Positions 8,817 through 17,849 are shown, counted from the stretch's first letter. The stretch: DNA of 42,834 bases from an uncultured Eubacteriales bacterium (GCA_900544555.1 UQWD01000019.1:1-42834); one strand, 5' to 3'. Notes: generated by a model from the sequence alone, not told the origin. Translations and numbers: made by a program.

Positions 8817-9593
8817 ATGAAAAAAACGTTCATACTCATCATCAGCCTCTTTATGGTATTTGTGCTCGGCTGCTCGGGCGGCGCGGTTAAACCCGGCGGC
8901 GAAGCGACCGCCGCGCCTCCATCCGTTACAACCCCCGTCAACACGGATATAACCCCCTCGCCAGCCCCTTCAGCCGGCCCCGAGCCTGAACCGACGCCCA
9001 TCCCGGATGTAGATGAGGCATACAAAATTTTAGAAGAATTTTTGCGCGGCTTTGGCTTTGGTGACGCCGAACATTTAGAGATTCCACCCGATAGGCTCAA
9101 AAACGGACTTTGGCGCGCCACATTCTATGATAAGCCGATAAAAAGATCCGCAGTCCTATTATGCGAAACGGAGGATTCTGATTTTCCGAAAAATAAAGTC
9201 CCCGGGGCTAAGGAGTACCGTCTCAGTTCATACGCGGTAAACGTTGTTTTTGTTGAAACGAATCCGGAATACTATAATCTTGAAACGTATGCGAAAGTAC
9301 CTCATTATCTTGTCCATAAGGAGGAAACCAGCATGATTTACTCTGACGCAACGGTTATTCTTCTGAATGGGTTTGGCATAACTAATTCCTCTTACACAGT
9401 TCTCACCCCTACATTGCCGGGGGAGCTAAACAACTACATTAAATATGATTATGAACGCGTTATCGAAGGGCAAAAGGAAGCGGGTACGCCGCACAGTCTT
9501 TATGAAATCTATTACTGTGATAATGAGATTTTTTGGATCGAGCAATTATCCGATTTAGGCGTAAAGGGAAAGGACTGGGAATATAAGGGCTAG
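8817..9593 (+). CDS. Putative lipoprotein of unknown function, 258 aa
   Basis: The start was moved to the ATG at 8817, which has AAAAGGAG upstream and gives a typical lipoprotein signal (MKKTFILIISLFMVFVLGC): basic start, hydrophobic core, lipobox VLGC with the lipidated Cys near residue 19. A low-complexity Ala/Pro/Thr/Glu linker follows (about residues 25-65), as in proteins that reach across the cell wall. The globular part (about 66-258) resembles nothing I know. It probably acts at the outer face of the membrane with the secreted protein encoded just upstream. A strong hairpin follows the stop. Confidence 0.8.
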   Translation: MKKTFILIISLFMVFVLGCSGGAVKPGGEATAAPPSVTTPVNTDITPSPAPSAGPEPEPTPIPDVDEAYKILEEFLRGFGFGDAEHLEIPPDRLKNGLWRATFYDKPIKRSAVLLCETEDSDFPKNKVPGAKEYRLSSYAVNVVFVETNPEYYNLETYAKVPHYLVHKEETSMIYSDATVILLNGFGITNSSYTVLTPTLPGELNNYIKYDYERVIEGQKEAGTPHSLYEIYYCDNEIFWIEQLSDLGVKGKDWEYKG

Positions 9594-9603
9594 CGCTTAA
9601 ACG

Positions 9604-9639
9604 CGGCAAACGCGAGCGTATATGCCCTCGCGTTTGCCG
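9604..9639 (+). terminator. Strong hairpin after the lipoprotein gene
   Basis: CGGCAAACGCGAG (9604-9616) and CTCGCGTTTGCCG (9627-9639) form a perfect 13-base stem with a 10-base loop, 10 bases past the stop codon. No real T run follows (GCGAGTCATTT), so it may be a weak terminator or an mRNA 3'-end stabiliser. Confidence 0.6.
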
Positions 9640-9859
9640 GCGAGTCATTTACCAAACAAACCAGGCTTTAAGTCAGAAGTAAAAGTGTTGACGAATATAC
9701 ATTCATATTATTAGGTTCCATCAGTATGTTACGGCGGTTATGATTTATTTCAAAGCCGCCGTTGTATATCGGAAGGCAAACTGCGTCCCTTAACGGAACA
9801 CGGCGGTTTCGGAAAGAAGGTGCTTTTGTACTATTTATAATCCGTTTTTCCGTCCGCAT

Positions 9860-9901
9860 GGCTATAGGGGCCGCTATGGAAAAGTAGCGGCCCCTATAGC
9901 C
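9860..9901. terminator. 17-base-pair perfect hairpin between convergent genes
   Basis: The arms at 9860-9876 (starting GGCTATAGGGG) and 9885-9901 are perfect complements with an 8-base loop. A smaller hairpin, CTTCGGG / CCCGAAG (9923-9943), lies between it and the stop at 9965. Neither has a long T run. They sit where the rightward lipoprotein gene and the leftward hydrolase gene converge, so both directions may use them. Another inverted pair, ACGGCGG / CCGCCGT (9731-9762), lies nearby. No gene is supported in 9594-9964. Confidence 0.55.
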
Positions 9902-9964
9902 AGTGAATAACGTTTCCCGTTACTTCGGGCCGGCAACCCGAAGCAGAAGAAGCATTTTCTATTG

Positions 9965-10984
9965 CTAATTCAGATATGCAACATCCTGATCAAACGGTAT
10001 AGCGATTTCTTTAAGTTCCGAAGAAGCCAAGTTAACCTCTTTGCTTAAATCTACACAGCATATACGGCAGTTTGTAGAAGTAGCGAAGTAAAATTTTAGA
10101 CTTTCCGCACACATGACGGAAGTACACAAGGTTTTTTCGTAGTAAGGGCTTTTTGCCTCCGGCGGGGTATAGATTACGCCCTCCGGCACATCAACCGTTT
10201 CAAAAATATTGAACATTTTATTCACGGCATCTATTTCATTTTCCGGTGTAGGCATAAAGTTCTTAGAAAACGCAAGCCGGACAAACCTCGATACTGGAGT
10301 ATAATCCCCAGGCAGTCCTAAAAACCCAGTTCCTTCTCCTAACTCACTGATCGTATAATTTACTACGGTCTGCCGCTCCCGGCTTAAGTTAGAAGTCCCC
10401 AGATAGTTTCGGAGGTTTATCTTATGCCATTCATAAGTCGGCGCATTCGTTAATACGCCCATTTCATTTCGGTAAATCTTAAAGCCATTTTCAAGAGGCT
10501 CCGCTACAACGGCTTCCCCTGTTTTGTCCGAAAACAGATAATGACATGGAAGTTCCATTTTTGTTTCCGGTTCATCAACCGGGTTGATATCACCTAACAG
10601 TTCTACGGCTTCTTCGAGATTCTTACATTTTCCCAATACAAAGGGCAGCAACAGCCCTAAATTAACATCATAGGCTGCTGTTGGTTTCGTGTTGAACTGA
10701 GTAAAATGTGGGAAGAACAGCAACGTTCCCATAAGCCCATGTTCATTCATTCCCTCTGTTAAGAACGGGGTAGGAAACATGGAAATGTTCATTCCAACGG
10801 TCGCATAATCCACAATCTGTTTATTGTTATCTTGAATGCCATTAAACGTTAAACCGATTTCATAATTTCGCGGTATTATGGCAACTTTATTAGCTGAAAT
10901 ATCTCCATATTCGTCATAAGTTCTCCCCAAAAAATGCTTTTGGTCTGCGGAACTACAATTAAAACTACTACAACTTGCTTTCAT
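9965..10984 (-). CDS. Choloylglycine hydrolase / penicillin V acylase family Ntn hydrolase, 339 aa
   Basis: Family motifs appear in order: GRTYDE near the N-terminus (family GRxxD), IIPRNYEIG, GMNISMFPTPFLTEGMNEHGLMGT, LTNAPTYEWHKINLRNYLG, and GLPGDYTPVSRFVRLAF. These match bile salt hydrolases and related linear-amide C-N hydrolases. Known members use an N-terminal Cys exposed by removal of the initiator Met. Here the protein begins MKASCSSFNC, and Cys5 aligns best with the catalytic Cys, so a short propeptide must be cut off if it is active. AGAGGAG lies 7 bases before this ATG, which supports the start. The substrate (bile salt, penicillin V, acyl-homoserine lactone or other amide) cannot be decided. 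The gene stands alone. Confidence 0.88.
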   Translation of the reverse strand: MKASCSSFNCSSADQKHFLGRTYDEYGDISANKVAIIPRNYEIGLTFNGIQDNNKQIVDYATVGMNISMFPTPFLTEGMNEHGLMGTLLFFPHFTQFNTKPTAAYDVNLGLLLPFVLGKCKNLEEAVELLGDINPVDEPETKMELPCHYLFSDKTGEAVVAEPLENGFKIYRNEMGVLTNAPTYEWHKINLRNYLGTSNLSRERQTVVNYTISELGEGTGFLGLPGDYTPVSRFVRLAFSKNFMPTPENEIDAVNKMFNIFETVDVPEGVIYTPPEAKSPYYEKTLCTSVMCAESLKFYFATSTNCRICCVDLSKEVNLASSELKEIAIPFDQDVAYLN

Positions 10985-11433
10985 AAAAGCGCTCCTCTCA
11001 ATTCAGCAAAACTTATTTGCTGTTTAAACTTTCTTATAGACTATACAAATAAGACGATAAATGTTAAAAAATTATATTATAGCGTACAAAAACAAACTAG
11101 TGATAAAGATTAATTTAAAATATAATAGCATATTAAAGATTAAACTTTTTAACAGTATATCGATGTGAATTGTGCCCAACGGCGGCCTTTAAGAATAAAT
11201 AAACCGACTCTTTTAAATATAAATTTTCATTTTATAATACACAAATCCTAAATTATATATTGTAATATTAAATATACAAATCTCTTTAATTTAAAATGCA
11301 ATATCAATCCATATCCATTAAATACAGTCCAAATAAAACTTTTGCCCAGCGTTGTTAAGAGCGAGAGCTCAAGCACAAACAGTCTATTTATATTTTGTTG
11401 TACATGTATTCATATATTTTTGTTTTTAGTGTA
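10985..11433. other. AT-rich intergenic region
   Basis: About 450 bases of very AT-rich sequence with no coding-like frame. It contains a candidate leftward promoter for the hydrolase gene at 11040-11067 and ends at the terminator of the ArsR-type gene. Confidence 0.6.
11040..11067 (-). promoter_or_regulatory. Candidate promoter of the choloylglycine-hydrolase-family gene
   Basis: On the minus strand TTAACA is followed after 16 bases by TATAGT. The predicted leader is about 45 bases. The flanking sequence is AT-rich, so chance matches are likely. Confidence 0.4.
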
Positions 11434-11460
11434 AAAAGCGCGCGTACTCGGCGCGCTTTT
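11434..11460 (-). terminator. Rho-independent terminator of the ArsR-type regulator gene
   Basis: AAAAGCGCGC (11434-11443) and GCGCGCTTTT (11451-11460) form a 10-base perfect stem with a 7-base loop. On the minus strand the stem runs straight into TTTTTACAC. It lies 12 bases past the stop at 11473. Confidence 0.85.
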
Positions 11461-11472
11461 CATGCTTATTCT

Positions 11473-12576
11473 TTATTCACCTAAAAGAAGCTTGTTTAGC
11501 CGCATCATAAATTTGCGCACATTTTGCTTATTCATTGTAAAGTAGATTTTCGCCCCTGAAAAGCTTGGTTCCACAAAATGAATCTTTTGAAGCTTGTTCA
11601 AATGGTGGTAAACTGTCGTCCGGTTCACGTTGAACCTTTCAGAAAGCTCTTGCCCATAGGAGGGCCGATCCCGGAGCGTACACAATATATCGAACCGCGT
11701 CGGATCCGCCAAAAGCTTAATAATATCCGGGAACCGCATATCTACCGAGGCTTCGTTTGCGTTTGCCGTCTTAAACTCCTCTGCAAAAACACCTGCGAAA
11801 ACCAGTACTTCGCGCTCCCCGCCGGATGTCCCGGGCGTTGTTAAGCATACGCCGTTGTATACCATCAGCATCGGGAACAGCGTTATGTCTCGGTAGGGTT
11901 TAAGGTTACAGAGCAATTTATCCCTCAGGCACTCGCGCAAATCCCCCGCTTCGCCGTACTTTTTGCCGAACGCCTCCAGAAGCGGCTTGTACAGCGTCTT
12001 TCGTCCCTCAATCTGCCGGGCGGCCTTGCATAATATGCCGGCAAGTTCGCCGATTAGTTCTGTATAAGACATGCCCGCGTCCATTATGCGCCATTTGATT
12101 TGCTCAGGCATCGAAAGTGATTTGAGGTACGCTGCCAGCCCCTTAAAATCCAAGCTTACTTTATTAAGCGCCGAATCAGTTTGGTTAAGCCCAAACAAGA
12201 AGTTTGAAATTACTTCCGGCTCACTCAGAACCGTCAGGGAACGAAACGCTTCTTCCGGCTCCGCGTCGCCAAACGCCGCGCCCCCCAAAAGAAGCGCCGC
12301 GATGTTGCATTGCGTTATTGGGGTGATTGGGTTGTTGCTTCCGTGAAAAAGGTACCGGAAGAAGAACTCAAGCCTGTCTCCTTCCACGTCAATTTGCTCA
12401 TTCAGAAATGCCTCAAGTTGAATAAGCGGTGATAGCATTTCTTCAAGCTTTACGGTACTATCGCCAAAATCGGCCGCCATTTCGTCAACCCTGTCGCTTA
12501 TCCTCTGCCCGTTTACCCGGTGGTTGAAATAAACAAGCGCTTCTAAAAGATATCTCGGCTCTAAACTGATACGCAC
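11473..12576 (-). CDS. Transcription regulator with C-terminal ArsR-type winged helix, 367 aa
   Basis: The last 90 residues form an ArsR-like winged helix-turn-helix: LLADPTRFDILCTLRDRPS, then YGQELSERFNVNRTTVYHHLNKL as the recognition part, then a beta-wing ending SGAKIYFTMN. The N-terminal 275 residues are mostly helical and unrecognised; they may bind a ligand or partner. No metal-binding CxC or similar motif appears in the HTH. The start is uncertain: an ATG at 12591 has no ribosome site, whereas GGAGG (12585-12589) lies 8 bases before GTG at 12576, so I prefer the GTG. The gene stands alone, with a promoter-like TATAAT upstream and a strong terminator. Its target is unknown; the operons on either side are candidates. 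Confidence 0.82.
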   Translation of the reverse strand: MRISLEPRYLLEALVYFNHRVNGQRISDRVDEMAADFGDSTVKLEEMLSPLIQLEAFLNEQIDVEGDRLEFFFRYLFHGSNNPITPITQCNIAALLLGGAAFGDAEPEEAFRSLTVLSEPEVISNFLFGLNQTDSALNKVSLDFKGLAAYLKSLSMPEQIKWRIMDAGMSYTELIGELAGILCKAARQIEGRKTLYKPLLEAFGKKYGEAGDLRECLRDKLLCNLKPYRDITLFPMLMVYNGVCLTTPGTSGGEREVLVFAGVFAEEFKTANANEASVDMRFPDIIKLLADPTRFDILCTLRDRPSYGQELSERFNVNRTTVYHHLNKLQKIHFVEPSFSGAKIYFTMNKQNVRKFMMRLNKLLLGE

Positions 12577-12630
12577 GCCGCATACCTCCATATTCCATAC
12601 GATTTATTACAACTGTTAAGATGCATTGAT

Positions 12631-12636
12631 ATTATA
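12631..12636 (-). promoter_or_regulatory. Candidate -10 element of the ArsR-type regulator gene
   Basis: A perfect TATAAT on the minus strand, about 55 bases before the preferred GTG. No convincing -35 at 16-18 bases. The remainder of the 12592-12868 gap shows no gene. Confidence 0.35.
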
Positions 12637-12868
12637 CACCATATCTGACGCGCATGCATCAAGTAAACTTAAATTTCCTCCGGAAAAGACGCTGGCGGTT
12701 TATTTCATTCTATTTACTTGTGCTTTCTTATCAACGTACGACAACGACACAGAAATTTCTTTAGTCCTCCGGCGGGTCGATAGTACTTCCTCCAATAGCG
12801 CTCGGCGCTCTCGTACGGATGAATATTTTTGTATCCCCCTTCGATTTGCGCGCGCGGGGCATAATACG

Positions 12869-14023
12869 TTAATCCGCCTTAACTGAGTCCTCCGTTCCCA
12901 CATAAATCCTTTGCGCACGAGGGGTGACAAGGCACGCCAGCTCATAGTTAATAGTGCCTGTTAAACCGGCCGCCTCCTCCATGCTCATGCCCCCGCCGCC
13001 GAGCAGCACCGCCGTTTCCCCTCGATGGACGTCCCCGCCGGTAACATCCGCCATGATCATATCCATGCACACCCTGCCGATCTGGGGATACCGCCTGCCG
13101 CCGATTACCACATAAGCCTGGTTGCCCAGCCGTCTTGAATACCCGTCCGCGTATCCGGCGCTGATAACCGCCATTTTCATATTGCCTGCGCTGCGGTAGG
13201 CGCGCCCGTAACTGACGCTTGTGCCCTCGGGCATGTCGCGAACCTGGCTCACTCGGGATTTAAGCGACATCACGGGCATAAGCTCCCCCTTCAAACGCGG
13301 CTGGTTATCCGGGTATAGCCCATAGAGCATAATCCCCTCCCGCACCATATCAAAGCGCGCCTCAGGCAGGTTCATAATGGCAGCGCTGTTTCCTATATGA
13401 CAGGTTTCCGGCCGGATACCCTTGTCTGCGAGCAGGCCGAGCACTCTGGTAAAGTTGTCCAGCTGCCATGCGGTATACGCGCGCTCCTCCGGAATATCCG
13501 CCGATGAAAAGTGCGAATATACGCCGCTTATTTTCAAGCCAGGCAGAGCCCAAATGCGCTCTACGGCCCCCGCCGCCAACTCACATTGGATATGGCCCTG
13601 CGCCAGAATCCCGGCGCGGGACATGCCCGTATCCAGCTTAACATGGCACGACACCTGTATTTTTGCTCTAACGGCGGCCGCGCTCATGGCGCGGGCATGC
13701 TCCTCGTCGACCAATGTCTGTGTCAGTTTGTAGCGGCTTATCAGCTCCGCGTAGCCGGCCTCCGTATATCCGAGCACAAGGATCGGCAGGCATATCCCGT
13801 GCTCGCGCAGCTCAACCGCTTCGCTGACACAAGCCACCGCGAAAGCGTCCGCGCCGTGCTCTTGCAAGTATAAGCCGCACGCAACCGCGCCGTGGCCGTA
13901 AGCGTCCGCTTTGATAACGCACATAACCTTTTTGCCTGTTTTGCGGGCAATGTTAAAATTATGCATAAGAGCGCCCAGGTCAATTTCAGCCCAGGCGCGA
14001 TAATCGGGGGCGATTCCCTCCAT
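12869..14023 (-). CDS. alr: Alanine racemase, 384 aa
   Basis: PLP enzyme interconverting L- and D-alanine. The PLP lysine is K38 in VIKADAYGHG, and the second catalytic base is Y272 in VSYGRAY; GYADG (Y291) and CMD follow at the family spacing. The length matches the family (about 370-390). I chose the ATG at 14023 because AGAGG lies 8 bases upstream; a GTG three codons earlier overlaps that site. The gene lies 182 bases downstream of the ornithine carbamoyltransferase gene with no convincing terminator between, so readthrough from the ornithine operon is plausible. The thiolase of that pathway releases D-alanine, so besides cell-wall supply this enzyme could work catabolically. That role is inference. 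Confidence 0.93.
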   Translation of the reverse strand: MEGIAPDYRAWAEIDLGALMHNFNIARKTGKKVMCVIKADAYGHGAVACGLYLQEHGADAFAVACVSEAVELREHGICLPILVLGYTEAGYAELISRYKLTQTLVDEEHARAMSAAAVRAKIQVSCHVKLDTGMSRAGILAQGHIQCELAAGAVERIWALPGLKISGVYSHFSSADIPEERAYTAWQLDNFTRVLGLLADKGIRPETCHIGNSAAIMNLPEARFDMVREGIMLYGLYPDNQPRLKGELMPVMSLKSRVSQVRDMPEGTSVSYGRAYRSAGNMKMAVISAGYADGYSRRLGNQAYVVIGGRRYPQIGRVCMDMIMADVTGGDVHRGETAVLLGGGGMSMEEAAGLTGTINYELACLVTPRAQRIYVGTEDSVKAD

Positions 14024-14205
14024 TTTTAACACCTCTAAAACCCGTAAATATTCAGGCCGCCGCCATTAACCGGCGAACGGCCCTAAAAAGCCCGAATTGG
14101 CTGCGTCGGTCATCGCTGGGCGCGGCGGATTGAACCCAACCCGGTTTTATGCGCGCGCCGCCAAATTACCGCCGTGCAGCCTTAGCGTATCCACCGCTCA
14201 GTTTT

Positions 14206-15198
14206 TTATTGCCTGCCGATGGTGGCGACCATGACCGCCTTGATGGTATGCATGCGGTTTTCAGCCTCGTCAAACACCTTCGAGCGTTTGGAGCGGAACA
14301 CCTCGTCTGAAACCTCCATTTGGGTTATGCCGAATTTCTCATAGATTTCACGGCCGACATTGGTTTCAAGATCGTGGAACGAGGGCAGGCAATGCAGGAA
14401 TATGGCCTCCGGGTTGCCTGTCTTTTCCATCATCTCCATCGTTACGCGGTATGGCTCAAGCAAACGTATGCGCTCGGCGAACTGATCCTCCTCGCCCATG
14501 GATACCCACACGTCCGTATAGATTGCGTCCGCGCCTCGCACATCGTCAATATTTTCGGAAAAACTGATTCTAGCGCCGGTTTCCTTTGCTACCTCCTGCA
14601 TTTCCATTACAAGCCCCTCGTCCGGGAACAGGCATTTGGGCGCGATGCCGACGAATTCCATCCCCATTTTCGCGGCCCCTATCATCAAGGAATTGCCCAT
14701 ATTGTTACGCGCGTCCCCGACATACACGAGCTTAACCTTGTTCAGCGGTTTGCCGACGTGCTCGCGTATGGTTAAAAAGTCCGCAAGGATCTGCGTCGGA
14801 TGGTACAGGTCCGTCAATCCATTCCATACCGGCACGCCCGCGTGCTTTGCCAAAAGCTCAACCGTTTCCTGCTTGAAGCCGCGGTATTCGATGCCGTCAT
14901 AAAAACGGCCCAGCACCTTGGCGGTATCCTCCAGCGATTCCTTTTTGCCCATTTGGCTGTTGGAAAGGAACGTTACGTTCGCTCCCTCGTCAAACGCGGC
15001 GACTTCAAACGCGCAGCGCGTGCGGGTAGAGCTTTTATCGAACAGCAAAACGATGTTCCTGCCCTCAAGGAGCTTGTTGCGTATTCCGGCCCTTTTTTTG
15101 GCCTTTAAATCCGCGCTCAGATCGAGAAGGTAATGGATTTCCTCCGGTGTGAAATCCTTTAACGTAAGCAGATGTCGTCCTTTGAGATTTACAGGCAT
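14206..15198 (-). CDS. argF: Ornithine carbamoyltransferase, 330 aa
   Basis: Catalyses ornithine + carbamoyl phosphate to citrulline, or the reverse in arginine/citrulline fermentation (then called ArcB). It shows the carbamoyl-phosphate motif STRTR (57-61), the ornithine-binding DVWVSMGEE (SMG loop), and HCLP; the latter continues SFHD where AFHD is more common. I chose the ATG at 15198, preceded by AAAGGAG; the open frame reaches 38 codons further but without a ribosome site. The start overlaps the end of the racemase gene by 10 bases, so translation is coupled. In this operon a catabolic role is most likely: citrulline to ornithine plus carbamoyl phosphate, yielding ATP through carbamate kinase. 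No arcA or arcC is in the window. Confidence 0.93.
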   Translation of the reverse strand: MPVNLKGRHLLTLKDFTPEEIHYLLDLSADLKAKKRAGIRNKLLEGRNIVLLFDKSSTRTRCAFEVAAFDEGANVTFLSNSQMGKKESLEDTAKVLGRFYDGIEYRGFKQETVELLAKHAGVPVWNGLTDLYHPTQILADFLTIREHVGKPLNKVKLVYVGDARNNMGNSLMIGAAKMGMEFVGIAPKCLFPDEGLVMEMQEVAKETGARISFSENIDDVRGADAIYTDVWVSMGEEDQFAERIRLLEPYRVTMEMMEKTGNPEAIFLHCLPSFHDLETNVGREIYEKFGITQMEVSDEVFRSKRSKVFDEAENRMHTIKAVMVATIGRQ

Positions 15199-16274
15199 TT
15201 TATTTCTCCTTTGTAATATATTTTTTCTACATAACAGCTTGTGGCGGCACGAAGGAGCGCGCCGTAATCCGGTACAAACCGTATGATACTGCCAACTCCG
15301 TATTCCGGGCAAGCGGTCAAATCGACAAGCAGATGATCCGAACTCGCGCCAAGCGTTTCAACACGCGGATCCACCGGCCTTAACCCCCCTTGATCCGTAT
15401 CCTGCCGACCGATGGCTAAAATCCCGCGCGCGCGCGGCCCCCTGTCGGCAAAGGAAACGGGTTCCCCAAACGCGTTCGCGCCTGAAGACCCGATGGGTTT
15501 TGACGGCTTAATCTGCCTTTCAACAAGCTCCGCCTCCAGAAGGAACGCGTCGGTATACAGCCCGTCCAGCGGCGCGCACGCGGCAGTGTCGTTCCCCAGC
15601 AGGAAGCTTTCGCCCAATCTGAGGTTGTTTATCCCATCGGGCATGGCGCCCGAAAGCAGCATGGTCAGGCTGCTCGAATTGCCGCCGGAAACAAGCGGTA
15701 TAGACAGGGATAGCCGGCTGCGCAGCATATCGGCTATCTGTACAAGGCCTCCAAGATTATCGCAGTCTGGCAAAACCGCGCCGTAACAGGTAAGGTTTAC
15801 GCCCACGCCGTAAAGCTCCAGCCAAGGCTCATGGGCCGCCGCTTCCGCCGTTTCCAGAATCTTTTCCTTGTCGCGGAAGAACACGCCTTCCCTGAGGTCC
15901 CCCATATCGATCATCAGCACGACCTTATGCCGCCTTCTCAGGCCTGCCGCGGCCGCGCCCAGCGCGCGTATGGTCTTTATTTCCGATTGAAGGCTGATTT
16001 CCGAGTTCGCGGCGATTGCCTCCGCCTCGGACGGCATGCCGACGCGTAGGAGCATACGCGGCTTAAGGCAGCCTTCCATCTTTTTGAGGTTTTGCACGCG
16101 CGAATCCGCGATATAGTCCGCCCCGCTCTCGCCAATAAGCCGTACCAGCGGTTTATCGGCGCACAGGCATTTGGTAACGATGGCGAGCGAAACGCCGCGC
16201 GCGCGGGCCGCCTCAGTTAAATAATCCAGATTGCGCTTGAGCTTAGTCAAATCAATCGTAAGCCTTGGATACAT
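15189..16274 (-). CDS. orr: Ornithine racemase-like PLP enzyme, 361 aa
   Basis: Fold type III alanine-racemase-like protein. The N-terminus MYPRLTIDLTKLKRN and the PLP lysine K35 in IVTKCLC match the ornithine/alanine racemase family found in ornithine-fermenting Clostridia. It would convert L-ornithine to D-ornithine, the true substrate of OraES. The start is the ATG at 16274 with AAGGAG 6 bases upstream; a longer open frame upstream lacks a ribosome site and would nearly meet the preceding gene. It lies 80 bases after the MutL-like gene and overlaps the carbamoyltransferase gene by 10 bases. The assignment as ornithine rather than alanine or lysine racemase rests on similarity and context. 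Confidence in the fold is very high. Confidence 0.87.
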   Translation of the reverse strand: MYPRLTIDLTKLKRNLDYLTEAARARGVSLAIVTKCLCADKPLVRLIGESGADYIADSRVQNLKKMEGCLKPRMLLRVGMPSEAEAIAANSEISLQSEIKTIRALGAAAAGLRRRHKVVLMIDMGDLREGVFFRDKEKILETAEAAAHEPWLELYGVGVNLTCYGAVLPDCDNLGGLVQIADMLRSRLSLSIPLVSGGNSSSLTMLLSGAMPDGINNLRLGESFLLGNDTAACAPLDGLYTDAFLLEAELVERQIKPSKPIGSSGANAFGEPVSFADRGPRARGILAIGRQDTDQGGLRPVDPRVETLGASSDHLLVDLTACPEYGVGSIIRFVPDYGALLRAATSCYVEKIYYKGEIKCL

Positions 16275-16354
16275 GTTTTTCTCCTTACAGCCTTCGCCTC
16301 GCGTGCGCGGCGTACTAACCATACAATTCAAACCGCCCGCGGCCGAAAGCCACG

Positions 16355-17725
16355 TCAATCATTTGAAAGCCCCAGGCTCCGTTTGAGCAAAGCCAGCGCT
16401 GCCTGAGGACGGCCCCGGCTCAGTACGCCCAGCGAAGCCATGATATAATCGCTGTCGTATAATACGCGGCTTTCCCCGGGCATAGGGTACAGCATCATGG
16501 AATCCCGGTTGCAGTCCGCTACGGCGCGCATAATACGCTCCCTGTTGGGAAGCCTTGTCAGCGCGCCGCCCGTGGCCACGAGGCTAAAGACGCGCGTTAG
16601 GTCCTTTCCCTCGGCTATCGTCCTGCGCCCAGAAGGCGTAAAAAGGTAGCGCATGCGCCCCGCGTGCCTCTTTATAGCCGTTAGCCCCGCCTCCAGGCAC
16701 AGGCGCTCCGTAAGCTTAAACTGCTCCGGCGTTTCGGGAATGGGTTTATAAGCGTTCATAACGGCGTCCACATCCAGCCCCAGTTCTCCGCCGAGCCTCT
16801 CGGTACCAATCATCCCAACCAGATTTCCGGCGTTCACATAAAGCCCAAGATCCCCCTCCACCGTCCGTTTGGCGAACGGCTCTGGCGCGGTGGACATGGC
16901 GGCAATCTCGTCGGAGCCAGCCGTGACCGAGTGTACATCCGTGGTCGCGCCGCCGATATCCAGCACAGCCAAATCCCCGATATCGCTGTATAAAAGCTGC
17001 GCGGCCTCCATTACCGCGCCGGGCGTGGGCATGATGTTCCCCCGCACCATCTCGCGGATGCGTTCCATGCCGGGCGCTTTGGTTATATGCTCTTCGAAAA
17101 CCCTGTGGATAATCCTTCGAGCAGGCTCAATATTGAGCTGATCGAGCCTTGGATACACGTTTTCCGTTATATAGCACGGCATATGTGCCTGTTCAAACAG
17201 GGCGGCTACGGCCTTTTGGTTTTGGATGTTCCCTCCGTATATGACGGGGCACCCCAGACCGGATGCGGCGATAGCCTCCGCGTTGTATAACGCCGTGTCT
17301 CGCTCCCCGTAATCCGTCCCGCCCGCAAGCAGGATGAGGTTCGGCCGCGCCTCGCTCAGCGCAATAATGTCCTCGTTACGGAGCTTTCCGGCGGTCGCCA
17401 TTTTTACGATAGCACCCGCACCCAGCGCGGCAGCCTCCGCCGCGCGCACGGTCATATCATATACAAGCCCGTGCACGCACATCCTAAGGCCGCCCGCGGC
17501 CGACGACGTCGCATACATCTCGTCATAGGTTATCGGCCCGCCGCCGAGCCGGGCGCCTAAGTCCTTCACGGCGTTCTCAAGACCGACGCGCACATCCCCG
17601 TCCAAAACCGTGGTATCCGCCTGGCCTTGGCCGATAAACGCGGGCTCCCCGGCTTCAATGCCGTTAAAGCCGTTTACAAGCGTGGTCGTAGAGCCTATCT
17701 CGGCCACCAATACGTCGATATGCAA
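16355..17725 (-). CDS. MutL/GlmL-like ASKHA ATPase of the ornithine aminomutase operon, 456 aa
   Basis: Matches the GlmL/MutL family (not the mismatch-repair MutL) encoded next to B12-dependent mutases. Phosphate loops of the actin/Hsp70-like ATPase fold are visible: AEIGSTTTLVNGF at residues 8-20 and LDIGGATTDVHSV near 255-267. In the ornithine clusters of Clostridia a gene of this type follows oraE; the family is thought to reactivate or protect the adenosylcobalamin mutase, but this is not firmly proven. The start is a TTG at 17725 with GGGGG 7 bases upstream; no nearby in-frame ATG fits. It lies 124 bases after oraE and 80 bases before the racemase gene. Length is normal. Confidence 0.88.
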   Translation of the reverse strand: MHIDVLVAEIGSTTTLVNGFNGIEAGEPAFIGQGQADTTVLDGDVRVGLENAVKDLGARLGGGPITYDEMYATSSAAGGLRMCVHGLVYDMTVRAAEAAALGAGAIVKMATAGKLRNEDIIALSEARPNLILLAGGTDYGERDTALYNAEAIAASGLGCPVIYGGNIQNQKAVAALFEQAHMPCYITENVYPRLDQLNIEPARRIIHRVFEEHITKAPGMERIREMVRGNIMPTPGAVMEAAQLLYSDIGDLAVLDIGGATTDVHSVTAGSDEIAAMSTAPEPFAKRTVEGDLGLYVNAGNLVGMIGTERLGGELGLDVDAVMNAYKPIPETPEQFKLTERLCLEAGLTAIKRHAGRMRYLFTPSGRRTIAEGKDLTRVFSLVATGGALTRLPNRERIMRAVADCNRDSMMLYPMPGESRVLYDSDYIMASLGVLSRGRPQAALALLKRSLGLSND

Positions 17726-17849
17726 TCAAAGGCCCCCAATCCGCCGCGCGTTGGACGCGCGAGTGTTTAATACCGTAATGGGACGCATGCGGCTTGCGAC
17801 AGACTGCCTGTCCCGCTATCAAAGCCCATCGCGGGCAAATCATAAGCCG

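Noticed and set aside
9668..9859. 63-codon leftward open frame between the lipoprotein and hydrolase genes
   Set aside because: No ribosome site, crosses inverted repeats, and the product has no recognisable pattern.
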